NCBI GenBank assembly: GCA_038235385.1
Contig: JBBSTY010000051.1
Span: 1 to 24,622 of the forward strand
Source of the DNA: JBBSTY01 sp038235385
GTDB lineage: Bacteria > Actinomycetota > Acidimicrobiia > Acidimicrobiales > Acidimicrobilacustridaceae
Reading direction: 5' to 3'
Length of the DNA: 24,622 nt
Positions within the stretch are counted from its first letter, which is position 1. Every line of letters starts with the position of its first letter. Under the pieces are notes generated by a model. That model was not told where the DNA came from. It saw only the letters and a list, made by a program, of their open reading frames with translations, and searched no databases. Below, in pieces: positions 1-7,565 of this stretch. The position numbers and the translations under genes are program-made.

Positions 1-381
1 ATCAACACGCTCGGCGCGCCGCACAAGATCGACGTCACCATCCCGCGCCCGGTCCTCGGAACCTTCATCGACGAGGTCCCGCGCCTCGTCACCTCCATCG
101 CACCCGAGGCCACCACCTGGCTGTTCGGTCACATCGGCGACGGCAACATCCACGTCAACACCACCGGCCTCGCCGCCGACGACGACCGGGCCGACGAGGC
201 GGTGGTGGCCCTCGTGGCCGAGCTGGGCGGCAGCATCAGTGCCGAACACGGGATCGGGACCGCCAAGACCCGGTGGCTCCACCTCACCCGGACCGCCGGA
301 GAGATCGCCGCCATGCGCGCCGTCAAGCAGGCGCTCGATCCCGACGGGATACTCAACCCCCACGCGCTCCTGCCCGCCTGA
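1..381 (+). CDS. FAD-linked oxidase, C-terminal part (GlcD / D-lactate dehydrogenase type), 5' truncated
   Basis: The frame is open from base 1 to a TGA at 379-381, giving the last 126 residues; the start lies outside the window. The fragment carries the signature of the C-terminal substrate-binding domain of the FAD-binding oxidoreductases that include glycolate oxidase GlcD, D-lactate and D-2-hydroxyglutarate dehydrogenases: FGHIGDGNIHVN near residue 42, SAEHGIGTAK near residue 79, and a terminal ALDPDGILNP. In the family the His residues of the first motif and the Glu-His of the second line the active site. The enzyme would oxidise a 2-hydroxyacid, passing electrons from FAD to a quinone, cytochrome or flavoprotein acceptor. 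The FAD-binding half, which would help fix the substrate, is not in view, so I give no symbol. The family assignment is firm. Confidence 0.93.
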   Translation: MNTLGAPHKIDVTIPRPVLGTFIDEVPRLVTSIAPEATTWLFGHIGDGNIHVNTTGLAADDDRADEAVVALVAELGGSISAEHGIGTAKTRWLHLTRTAGEIAAMRAVKQALDPDGILNPHALLPA

Positions 382-431
382 GGTCGGAGCGCAGAACTGC
401 GTGGTGATCTCGGCCCGGACCCGCGAAGCTG

Positions 432-3400
432 GTGACCGACGGGAAGGGGTTGGTGCCCGTGGTCTCCTCGAGCCGGTCGCTCCGCCACAGACCGACGATC
501 GTCGGACGCTCAGCGGCGCGCCGCGTGGTGTCGGGATGGCTCGACCTGGCGGCGGAGGGCGAGCCGCGCGTCGGGTTCCTCCGCGGCGAACACGGAAGCG
601 GCCGGTCGGTCCTGCTCCGGGCCATCCTCGACGACGCCGAGCAGCGTGGCCGGTTCACGGTGCTGCAGGTGTCCGCGTCGACGCGATCGGGCCCGCCGCT
701 CGTCCCGATCGTCACCATGCTCGAGCCGCTGCTCGACCAGGTGAGGGCCGGCCGGCGGACCGACCTCTCGGTGGACGATCGAAACGCGCTCACGGTGCTG
801 CTCAACGACGACACGGCCGTGCCCAGGACCGGCGTTCGCCGACGCGGATCCGACGACGCCCAACGGTTCCTGGCGACCTCGCGACTGCTGCTCGGCGTCG
901 TCCGTTCCCGACCCGTCCTGCTCGCCATCGACGACGCCCACCTGCTCGACGACGCCAGCGCCGAACTGCTCGCCCACCTGGTCGCCTCGGCCGCGCACGC
1001 GGCTGAGACCGTCCCCGTCCACCTGGCCACGATCCTCACCGTGCGCACGGCGACGTCTCGACTGCGCGCCGGAACGGCGCTCGGACGCATCGCCGACGAA
1101 GAGGGCGCGGCGATGCTCGAGGTCGACGGTCTCGACGAGCTCGGTCTGAACGAGCTCCTCACCCTGCACGGACCGGCTCCGCCGGCGCGACCGTTGCTGG
1201 CGTCGATCCTGCGCCGGACCTCGGGCAACCCCCGTCTCGCGCTGGCTCTGTGGCACCTCGTCCTCGACGACGACGCGACGGCGGTCCGGGGCGGTTCGGT
1301 CTTCGCCGCGCACGGCGTGGCCGAGCACGGACGGCTGAGCCTCGACGACGTGGTGGAACGCCGAGCGTCCGCGCTGAGCGACGAGTGCCGGTCGTTGCTC
1401 ACCATCGCCGCCGTGATCGGTCACGAGGGACGGATCGATGCCTTGACGGTGCTCGCCGGCCGACCGGTCGACGAGGTCGAGCGCCTGCTCGCCGAGGCGG
1501 AGACGTCGGGGGCCTGTCGATTCGACGAGCGCTCGTACCGGTTCGAGGACCCGCTCCTGCCCGCCACGCTCGCCCGCTCGGTCCTCCCGTCCCGACGCCG
1601 ACGGTTGCACGGAGAGATCGCGGCGGCGCTCGCATCGGTTCCCGAACCGTCGCCGCAGGTCGTCGCGGGGCACCTGCGGTTGACCGATCAGCCCGATCCC
1701 GACGCGTGTCACCGTTGGGGGTTGCTCGCGGCGGCCCGTTCGATGGCGCTCGGCTCGTGGGGTGAGGCCGCGGCCGGCTTCGCGCTCACCCTCGACCACG
1801 ACCGAGTCGAGGTCGATGACCCCCAGCTGCGGCTCGGCATCCTCCTCCAGGCGACCACTGCGTTCGCGTTGGACCACGACCTCGAGGGGTGCGAGCGCTA
1901 CGGCCGCGAGGCCATCGCGTTGGCGCGCGTCCTGGGGGACCTCGATGCGTGGTGCGCAGCACTGGCGGAGATCACCCACAGCACGATCCGCGTCGCCGAG
2001 GGCGGCGCGCTCCTGCCGACCGACGACCTCGAGGCGTTCGTCGACGCGGTCGGCGATGAGGTCCCGCACCTTCGCGCGCGGGTCCTCGCCCTCCGCGCCG
2101 AGATCCACTTCATCGCCTTCGACTACGACCGGGGCCAGGCCTTCGCCGACGCGGCGTGCGCCTTGGCCCAGGTGGCGGGTGACCACGACCTCATCGCGTT
2201 CGTGCGCTTCGCCGAGGGCCTCCAGTGCCAGGGCCGGCTCGACCTCGATGCGTCGGACCATGCCTTCGCGGCGAGCATCGTCCACGCCGATGCGAGTGCG
2301 CACTCGCCGGTGGGCGCGCGGTCGCGTGCACGCCTGCCATCGGCGAGGTGGATCCGTGGCCTGCTGCGAGAGGCCGACGACGCCGCCGACGAGGCCGAGG
2401 AGCTTGCCGACGAGGTGCAGGACTGGGCCGAGCTGTCGCTGGTCTCGGCGTGGCGGGCGAACATCGCCGGTGCCAGCGGGCACTTCGCCGAGGCCGAGCT
2501 GATGGCCGAGCGTGCCCTCGTCCGCCATCGACGGTCGGACTACGCGTTCACCCCGATCGTCGCGTGTCCGGTCTTGGCCATCGCCCGGGCCATGCGGGGC
2601 GACGTCGGCGGAGCCCACCTGGCGCTCGCGCTGTGGCGCAGCACCGGAGGATCCAGGTTCTCGGATCGTCTGGACATCCTGATCGACTGCCTCGCCGCCG
2701 ATCCGCCGCAGGCCCGCGAGGTGCTGGCGGAGCGACCGTGGCGAGCGGTCGGCCATGGCTCGCTCGACCTACGTCGAGCGGGGACGCTCCTCGCCCAGGC
2801 CGAGGTGGGTGCAGCGGCCGGTGACGCCACGCTCCTCACTGGAGCGGGCGGTTTGGTGCAGTTGCACGAGCGCGGCGTGCGCTTCATCCCCGGCAGCCTC
2901 TCGCTCGTATCGAGGATGTGCGCCGCCGTCGTCGCGGTGGACGACCTCGCGCTCGGCCTGCGCTGGATCGAGCTCGCCCGACGGGAAGCCGACGCGTTCG
3001 GCGCGGCCGCCGAGCGGGTTCGGTGTGACCTCGACGAAGCGTTGCTGCTCCGGTCCCGCGGTCACCACGACGACGATCGGCGGGCCGAGCGACTCCTTCT
3101 CGAGGCGTCGCAGGGATTCGACCGGCTCGAGATGATGCCCTTCCGACGCCAGGCCGATCGCCACCTCGGCAACCGGGGGTCGGGCGAATCGGGGACTCGC
3201 AAGATCATCCTGTTCACCGATCTGGTCGAGTCGACCTCGCTCAACGTCTCCGCCGGAGACGATGCCTACGTCGAGCTGCTCCGCGCGCACGATCGCATCG
3301 TGCGCGACTGCGTGCGTCGCCACGCCGGCGTGGAGTTCAAGCACACCGGCGACGGCATCGCGGTGTGGTTCGCGTCAGGCGTCGACGCCGTCGCGTGCGC

Positions 3401-3740
3401 GCTCTCCCTCCAGGAACGCCTCACCGGCCTGCTGCTGGCCGACGCCGGCGTGGCCGTCCAGGTGCGCTGCGGGTTGGCGGCGGGAGCGCCGATCGTCGAG
3501 GGAACCGACCTGTTCGGTCTGGCGGTCACCTCGGCGGCGCGCATCTGCGCGGCGGCACCTCCCGGTGTGGTGCTCGTGTCCGGTGCGGTCGCCGAGCTCG
3601 CCGCCGACGCGGCCGTGCGCTTCGTGCCCCACGGCTCGGTGGATCTCAAGGGCATCCCGGGATCGACGCCGCTGCTTCGGGCCGAACCCGACTTCGATGC
3701 CTCTCGACAACTGCCGGCTCAACCCCCACACTTGCGGTAG
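432..3740 (+). CDS. AAA ATPase / helical-repeat protein with C-terminal class III adenylate/guanylate cyclase domain
   Basis: Large signalling protein, up to 1102 residues. Residues about 20-330 are an AAA_16/STAND-type NTPase. Its P-loop region GEHGSGRS (52-59) has Arg58 where Walker A Lys is expected, and the Walker B is LLAIDDAH (D167, D168). Residues about 400-900 are Ala/Leu/Glu-rich helices typical of TPR-like sensors. Residues 924-1091 are a class III nucleotidyl cyclase: metal Asp930 (FTDLVEST), substrate Lys970, second metal Asp974 (HTGDGIA), Asp1026 (DLFG) and Arg1037 (AAR). The Asn usually three positions before AAR is Thr1033. It probably makes cAMP or cGMP in response to a bound signal, but activity is uncertain. 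No transmembrane segment is visible, so it is probably cytosolic. The first possible start is GTG 432; a GTG at 459, nine bases behind GGAAGGGG (442-449), looks better. The cyclase sits where LuxR-type relatives carry a DNA-binding domain. Confidence 0.9.
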   Translation: MTDGKGLVPVVSSSRSLRHRPTIVGRSAARRVVSGWLDLAAEGEPRVGFLRGEHGSGRSVLLRAILDDAEQRGRFTVLQVSASTRSGPPLVPIVTMLEPLLDQVRAGRRTDLSVDDRNALTVLLNDDTAVPRTGVRRRGSDDAQRFLATSRLLLGVVRSRPVLLAIDDAHLLDDASAELLAHLVASAAHAAETVPVHLATILTVRTATSRLRAGTALGRIADEEGAAMLEVDGLDELGLNELLTLHGPAPPARPLLASILRRTSGNPRLALALWHLVLDDDATAVRGGSVFAAHGVAEHGRLSLDDVVERRASALSDECRSLLTIAAVIGHEGRIDALTVLAGRPVDEVERLLAEAETSGACRFDERSYRFEDPLLPATLARSVLPSRRRRLHGEIAAALASVPEPSPQVVAGHLRLTDQPDPDACHRWGLLAAARSMALGSWGEAAAGFALTLDHDRVEVDDPQLRLGILLQATTAFALDHDLEGCERYGREAIALARVLGDLDAWCAALAEITHSTIRVAEGGALLPTDDLEAFVDAVGDEVPHLRARVLALRAEIHFIAFDYDRGQAFADAACALAQVAGDHDLIAFVRFAEGLQCQGRLDLDASDHAFAASIVHADASAHSPVGARSRARLPSARWIRGLLREADDAADEAEELADEVQDWAELSLVSAWRANIAGASGHFAEAELMAERALVRHRRSDYAFTPIVACPVLAIARAMRGDVGGAHLALALWRSTGGSRFSDRLDILIDCLAADPPQAREVLAERPWRAVGHGSLDLRRAGTLLAQAEVGAAAGDATLLTGAGGLVQLHERGVRFIPGSLSLVSRMCAAVVAVDDLALGLRWIELARREADAFGAAAERVRCDLDEALLLRSRGHHDDDRRAERLLLEASQGFDRLEMMPFRRQADRHLGNRGSGESGTRKIILFTDLVESTSLNVSAGDDAYVELLRAHDRIVRDCVRRHAGVEFKHTGDGIAVWFASGVDAVACALSLQERLTGLLLADAGVAVQVRCGLAAGAPIVEGTDLFGLAVTSAARICAAAPPGVVLVSGAVAELAADAAVRFVPHGSVDLKGIPGSTPLLRAEPDFDASRQLPAQPPHLR
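442..449 (+). promoter_or_regulatory. Candidate ribosome binding site deciding the cyclase start
   Basis: GGAAGGGG lies 9 nt before GTG 459 and 3 nt before GTG 453, both in frame with the cyclase gene, but inside the coding region if GTG 432 were used. I see no comparable purine run before 432. This favours a protein 7 to 9 residues shorter than the longest reading. Confidence 0.5.
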
Positions 3741-3794
3741 CACCTGGCTGCATGTGGTTTCATCCGGTGCGCCGCGCCTCCGGGAGGTCCAGCG

Positions 3795-4661
3795 ATGCCG
3801 ATGCCGTACAGCCTCAGCAAGGGCACGATCCTCGCGGTGCTCGAAGCCATCGCCAACCCGGTCACCCCCGCCGAGCACGACCGGCAGCGAGCGGCACTCG
3901 CCTCCCTCCGCGCCGGGGCGGACCTGACCACGATCGGGTTGGTGGGATCCGCCAACATCGTCACCCCCACCGGATCCGATCCGTTGCGCGAGCGGCTCGA
4001 GCGCAACTGGTTCGGCAAGACGAGCGACGGAGCGGGCGGCTGGATCGCCCAGGCGCCCTTCGGTCCCGCCAACCCCCGCACCGGTTACTGGAAGCGGTAC
4101 TGGGGCGACGTCGAGGGCGTGCTGCGCGAGACGATGATCCGCGCCACCGAGGTCTCACTCGGCATCGACCACGATGCCGATCCGTCCACCGCCACCCACC
4201 ACTGGCCCGTCGAGATCCTGTGGAAGTGCCCGAACCCGTGGTTCGAGGGGTGGGTGACGTGGCGTCGCCACGGACCGAACCCCTCCGACGGGCAGGTGAC
4301 GGTGATCGTCGCCTCACCGGGGGAGGACGCCAACAAGCTGGTGAACGTGGCGTCACTCCCACCGGGCGCAACCGTCCCGCTCCCCGAGCCGTCAGTTCTC
4401 CCGCCCGATGATCAGGCGATGTGGGTGGTCACCCACGAGCAGAACACCCCCCACACGGTGGACACGCTCGTCGCAGTGAGCGACGGCACCGTCGTCGACT
4501 GGTTGCTCGACACCGTCGGCGCCCTGGTCGGACTCCCCCAGGAGACGTGGATGGTGCCGGTGCCGTCGTCGACCTACGAGGGAGTCGGCCCGATCCGGGT
4601 GGTGCACGTGCCCGAGTCCGCCGGCGGATCCGCACCGTTCGGCCAGCGGTACCAACCCTGA
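3795..4661 (+). CDS. Hypothetical protein, 288 aa, soluble, Trp-rich middle
   Basis: ATG 3795 has a clear GGGAGG (3782-3787) seven bases upstream, and codon use matches neighbouring genes. I do not recognise the family. The product has no signal peptide or membrane segment. The first 60 residues look helical. The central part (about residues 95-160) is rich in Trp and aromatic residues (GYWKRYWGDV, HHWPVEILWK, WFEGWVTWRR), suggesting a beta-rich fold or ligand-binding surface, and the C-terminal third is acidic and Pro-rich. It is followed after 73 bases by a SnoaL-like gene in the same direction with a strong ribosome binding site, so the two probably form one transcript. That pairing hints at a small-molecule-binding or catabolic role, which is inference only. 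Confidence 0.75.
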   Translation: MPMPYSLSKGTILAVLEAIANPVTPAEHDRQRAALASLRAGADLTTIGLVGSANIVTPTGSDPLRERLERNWFGKTSDGAGGWIAQAPFGPANPRTGYWKRYWGDVEGVLRETMIRATEVSLGIDHDADPSTATHHWPVEILWKCPNPWFEGWVTWRRHGPNPSDGQVTVIVASPGEDANKLVNVASLPPGATVPLPEPSVLPPDDQAMWVVTHEQNTPHTVDTLVAVSDGTVVDWLLDTVGALVGLPQETWMVPVPSSTYEGVGPIRVVHVPESAGGSAPFGQRYQP

Positions 4662-4734
4662 CCTACCGCTCGTCGGCCGCCCGGCGCCGACCGGGCCGCC
4701 ACGGTCGCTCGCACCCGAGGAGGAGGACCAACCG

Positions 4735-5145
4735 ATGTTCCGACCCGAAGCAGGCCCCGAACCCATCGAGCCCGATGCAGGCTCCGGACCCATCGCGGTG
4801 GTGCGCCACGATGTGTCCGCCGCCTTCGCCTCGGCCTTCCCCGGCCGGTTCTCGGTGCCCGAACCCTTCGCCACCGAACGGCCGATCGCCTCGGACACGA
4901 CGGTGGCCGTGCCCTGGCGATGGCACGGGACGCACGAGGGTCCCTTCGCCGACATCCCCGCCACCGGCTTCGAGGTGGACATCTCCGGGGTGACCCTGCT
5001 CCGCACCGACGAACACGGTGCGGTCCTGCACCACCGCATCGTCGACTGGTTGCACCTCTACCAGCAGCTCGGCGTGGTCATCGGGAGCCGCGCCCCGCTC
5101 GACCGCACCGCGCTGCTCGCCGAGTCGATCGGCCGGGCACCGTGA
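4735..5145 (+). CDS. SnoaL-like / NTF2-like ester cyclase family protein
   Basis: Product of 136 residues, close to the usual 130-150 of the SnoaL-like branch of the NTF2-like superfamily. The recognisable part is residues 62-115: a WRWHGTHEGPF strand, a following FADIPATGFEVD turn, a VTLLRTD strand, a Val-Leu-His-His-Arg-Ile segment, then DWLHLYQQLGV. This matches the pattern of ester cyclases (GTH.GPF...PPTG, then ..D...LLQQLG). Members bind small hydrophobic molecules in a cone-shaped pocket and may act as cyclases, isomerases or simple binding proteins; the substrate cannot be read from sequence. ATG 4735 is preceded by AGGAGGAGGA ending about seven bases before it. Probably co-transcribed with the 288-aa gene upstream. 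The 144-base convergent gap downstream shows no obvious terminator hairpin. Confidence 0.78.
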   Translation: MFRPEAGPEPIEPDAGSGPIAVVRHDVSAAFASAFPGRFSVPEPFATERPIASDTTVAVPWRWHGTHEGPFADIPATGFEVDISGVTLLRTDEHGAVLHHRIVDWLHLYQQLGVVIGSRAPLDRTALLAESIGRAP

Positions 5146-5289
5146 ACGGCGCACCTGGCGGTCGATGCCATCGCCGACCGGTGGCGACACGTCCCGAGCC
5201 CGGGCGTCGACACGGACTCGAACGTGGTCGGATCGGGTCCCGCGCCGGTCGGGCTCACACCCCCGTGCGGCGACCGGTCGACGGCACGT

Positions 5290-5775
5290 TCAGACGAGGA
5301 TGCGCTCGTCGGGGGCCTCGACACCGATGACGGCCATGGTGCGACCCATGCCGAGCCACATGCCGCAGCAGATGGTGAGATCGGCGAGCTCGTCGTCGTC
5401 GAACGTGGCCCGCATCCGGGCCCAGAACGCGTCGTCCATGGCCAGGTGGTCGAGGGCGAAGAACTGCGCGAACTCGGCGGCAGCGCGCTCGCGCTCGGTG
5501 AGCACGTCGCTGTCGACCCGGTTGGCGACCTCGGCGTAGAAGTCCTCGTCGATCGCCGCCGCCACGGCGTCCTTGGCCCTCGTGCCCTGGCACACCGCGC
5601 AGTGGTTGATCAGCGCGATGGTCCACCGCGCCGCCTCGCGCTCTCGGACCGGTAGGCGGGTGTTGGTGTAGACGGCATCGGCCAGCGCGCCCATCCCCAT
5701 GGCCATCTCCGGTCGGAGCAGTGCCCAGTCGATGTGCTGGCCGAGTCCGCGGTCGGGGAAGTCGATGCGTGGCAT
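5290..5775 (-). CDS. AhpD-like / carboxymuconolactone decarboxylase-family protein
   Basis: Product of 161 residues from ATG 5775 to TGA 5290. Residues 44-75 (REREAARWTIALINHCAVC onward) carry the core helix of the CMD/AhpD fold with a CxxC pair, Cys59 and Cys62. In AhpD-type peroxidases a His follows the second Cys by four residues and takes part in proton relay; here that place is Arg66. A Thr-Glu-Arg-Glu-Arg helix and an aromatic-acid-rich C-terminal half follow, as is usual. Likely role: thiol-dependent peroxidase or peroxidatic partner, or an uncharacterised member. The same frame stays open far upstream, but that extension runs antisense-like through other genes and is not real. No strong ribosome binding site is visible at 5775. 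An inverted repeat sits just upstream (5791-5815). Confidence 0.85.
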   Translation of the reverse strand: MPRIDFPDRGLGQHIDWALLRPEMAMGMGALADAVYTNTRLPVREREAARWTIALINHCAVCQGTRAKDAVAAAIDEDFYAEVANRVDSDVLTERERAAAEFAQFFALDHLAMDDAFWARMRATFDDDELADLTICCGMWLGMGRTMAVIGVEAPDERILV

Positions 5776-5790
5776 GGCCCGAGGGTAGCG

Positions 5791-5815
5791 ATCCGACGCG
5801 ACCGACACGTCGGAT
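5791..5815. promoter_or_regulatory. Inverted repeat, candidate operator of the AhpD-like gene
   Basis: ATCCGACG (5791-5798) and CGTCGGAT (5808-5815) are perfect 8-bp inverted arms separated by 9 bases. The element ends 16 bases before the ATG at 5775 on the minus strand, a typical place for a repressor site or 5' UTR hairpin. The arm length and spacing fit a dimeric regulator, but none is identifiable nearby. Confidence 0.45.
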
Positions 5816-5816
5816 G

Positions 5817-5849
5817 GCCGCGGGGCGATGACCACCGGTTCGCCGCGGC
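5817..5849 (-). terminator. Stem-loop after the sigma-like cluster, candidate terminator
   Basis: GCCGCGG (5817-5823) pairs with CCGCGGC (5843-5849), and three further pairs can form inside across a two-base bulge. It lies 18 bases beyond the stop of the small coupled gene at 5868, where the minus-strand cluster should end. There is no U-run, which is common for hairpins in GC-rich actinomycetes, so function is uncertain. Confidence 0.35.
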
Positions 5850-5867
5850 GCGCACCAATTTCCGCCC

Positions 5868-6197
5868 TCAACCGGCGGGTGTGTGCTCGTACCGCTGCGC
5901 GATCACCGCCAGGCGATCGAGGTCGAGGTGGATGGCGTGGCGGGCGGCCAACACGATCGGTGCGGGGAGGTCGGCGAGCGCCACCTGACCGGCGTCGGCG
6001 GCCTCGACCACGGCCGGGTCGAGGCCCAGGCGGGCGGCGAAGCCCCGACGATCGCAACCGAGATCTCCTCGAACGGCCAGCGCAACGGCAGCGGCCACCG
6101 GATGGGCGACGCCCTGGTGGTGCAGCCGTTCGGCAAGTCGTTCGCAGAGCAGGGTCTGGTCGGTGTCCCAGACGCGGTCCGTTGCCATGGTGGTCAT
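5868..6197 (-). CDS. Small helical protein coupled to the sigma-like gene, possible HTH
   Basis: Product of 109 residues when started at ATG 6197, which overlaps the TGA of the sigma-like gene (6194-6196) as ATGA. This overlap is the reason I prefer it to the TTG at 6209. The protein is soluble and Ala/Leu-rich. The stretch RRGFAARLGLDPAVVEAADA followed by GQVALADLP resembles the helix-turn-helix and loop of XRE-type repressors (a degenerate match, so inference). Translational coupling to a sigma-like protein suggests the two act together, for instance as a regulator or anti-sigma-type partner, but no known anti-sigma motif is visible. A candidate terminator follows the stop. Confidence 0.72.
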   Translation of the reverse strand: MTTMATDRVWDTDQTLLCERLAERLHHQGVAHPVAAAVALAVRGDLGCDRRGFAARLGLDPAVVEAADAGQVALADLPAPIVLAARHAIHLDLDRLAVIAQRYEHTPAG

Positions 6198-6928
6198 GCT
6201 GCCAGCCAACCCAGGCCGCGCAGACCCGCGTAGCGGTCATCGGCCTCGACGAGCGCGACGAGCCGACGTCGGACCCGACTGTCGATCTGTCGGACGTTCG
6301 CCGGCGAGAGCCCGAACTCGGCGGCCACGGTGTGGGCCGGCGACACATCGCCGCTGCGCTTCTGGAGCCGGTACTCGAGGTGGACGCGGCGGTCGCGCGC
6401 GTTGGCCACCGCCTCGATCGCCTCGTCGAGCAGCGCCACCGTGGGGTGCCGAGCGACGAGGTCGTCGAACTCGTCGGGATCTGGCGTGACGGGCCCGCCC
6501 GCACCGTCGGGTCCGGTACCCACCCGTCCGGCACCGCCCACGCGCCGAGGACCCGACCGATCCGTGCCGGCGCCGCGCCGGATGCCCGCTCCCTCGGCGT
6601 GGTCGGGGTCGAGCTCGACCGACGGGTGGCCGAGGTACGCCACCACCTCGGCCCGGATCGCCCGCTCGGCCCACGTCCAGGGCAGGGCGCCGTCGGGCGA
6701 CCAGCCCGCGGCACGGTCGAGCAGCGCGAAGGCCGCCGACTGGACGAGGTAGTCCAGCTCGTGGCGGTCGGCGGCGACGTCGCGCCGGCCGAACTCGAAC
6801 AACTGGCGGCGCACGACGCCGGCCAGACGCCCGCCGAACGACGCGATGAAGACGAAGACCGCCGACTGATCACCGGCGGCCATCTGGGCCATGAGACGCG
6901 CCACCTCGTCTCGCTCGATGGGAACCAT
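6194..6928 (-). CDS. Divergent sigma-70-like factor (regions 2 and 4)
   Basis: Product of 244 residues with ATG 6928 and GAGGAG six bases upstream. Residues 8-100 follow the pattern of sigma region 2: EVARLMAQMAAGDQSAVFVF at the start, a Tyr-Leu-Val-Gln helix near 60, then LLDRAAGWSPDGALPWTWAE and AIRAEV. A Gly/Arg-rich linker (about 114-147) leads to residues 160-230, ending in a region-4 helix-turn-helix (HTVAAEFGLSPANVRQIDSR, then VRRRLVALV). It would direct RNA polymerase to an alternative promoter class, but conservation in the DNA-melting part is weak, and it could have become a non-sigma DNA-binding protein. It lies in the middle of a minus-strand cluster: a short paralogue of its N-terminus upstream and a coupled small gene downstream. 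Confidence 0.78.
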   Translation of the reverse strand: MVPIERDEVARLMAQMAAGDQSAVFVFIASFGGRLAGVVRRQLFEFGRRDVAADRHELDYLVQSAAFALLDRAAGWSPDGALPWTWAERAIRAEVVAYLGHPSVELDPDHAEGAGIRRGAGTDRSGPRRVGGAGRVGTGPDGAGGPVTPDPDEFDDLVARHPTVALLDEAIEAVANARDRRVHLEYRLQKRSGDVSPAHTVAAEFGLSPANVRQIDSRVRRRLVALVEADDRYAGLRGLGWLAA

Positions 6929-6985
6929 CGCACTCTCCTCTCGTCGGGCCGCCCGATCTGCGAGCGGCGAACCATGCCGGCTCCA

Positions 6986-7324
6986 CTATGCAGAGGGGCT
7001 GTGACATCCGCCGACGAGCACGACCCGCTCGATCGCGTCGGCGAGCAGGTCCTCGGCCGCGCGGTCGGCGACGGCGGGTGATCGGGCCAGGTCGGCGAGG
7101 GCCAGGACGACCTCGTGCACCACGCGGTCGCTGCCCTCTGGCTGATCGCGGCGGCCCACCCGCTCGACGAGGTCCGGCGGGAGCGACGGGTGGGCGAGGA
7201 TGGTGGCGCCGAATCGGACCGCCAGGGAGAAGACGAACGACAGGTCGCCGTGGCGCAGGCCATCGACCATCCGCTCCAGTTCCGCGCCGTCATCGGCACC
7301 GCCGTTGCTGGCCATCGCTCGCAT
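6986..7324 (-). CDS. Short sigma-region-2-like protein, paralogue of the next gene's N-terminus
   Basis: Product of 112 residues (ATG 7324; a second ATG at 7315 is possible, and neither has a strong ribosome binding site). Residues 14-42, AELERMVDGLRHGDLSFVFS and the following AVRFG, line up without gaps with residues 7-35 of the sigma-like protein just downstream, sharing E, R, GD, S, VF and FG in the same spacing. Both then have a GRRD and a helix ending ALADLARSP versus ALLDRAAGWSP. The protein stops before any region-4 helix-turn-helix. It therefore looks like a lone region-2-type domain, either a decayed duplicate or a competitor or modulator of the sigma-like factor. The gap to the sigma-like gene is 57 bases, so they are probably co-transcribed. 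Confidence 0.72.
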   Translation of the reverse strand: MRAMASNGGADDGAELERMVDGLRHGDLSFVFSLAVRFGATILAHPSLPPDLVERVGRRDQPEGSDRVVHEVVLALADLARSPAVADRAAEDLLADAIERVVLVGGCHSPSA

Positions 7325-7565
7325 CTCTTTCGTCCGGGGGAAGGTGACGTCCCCACCCTCCCAAGGGGGTGTGACGAACTACCTCCTTGTCATTTGATGT
7401 GCTCGCCCCAGGGGCGCACCTCGTCGTGCGGCACGACCCGTCGCGGGCCACCCTCCACGGCGACCTGCTCCGCGTCCGGCACCGACCAGGGCCGCGGCTG
7501 CCAGACCCGGTTCGTCGCCCGGGTGCAGGTACGCTCGAAGGTCGTTCCGCGGAAGCGAGGGATCC

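Noticed and set aside
5290..7356. A single 688-residue minus-strand reading frame
   Set aside because: Only its last 161 residues (AhpD-like) look like a protein; the rest is Arg/Ser/Pro-rich and overlaps the sigma-like cluster in another frame of the same strand.
7325..7565. Possible small gene or promoter in the gap between the sigma-like cluster and fcl
   Set aside because: Short frames on both strands lack starts with ribosome binding sites; only small hairpins (7404-7416, 7423-7437) are visible and no convincing -35/-10 pair.
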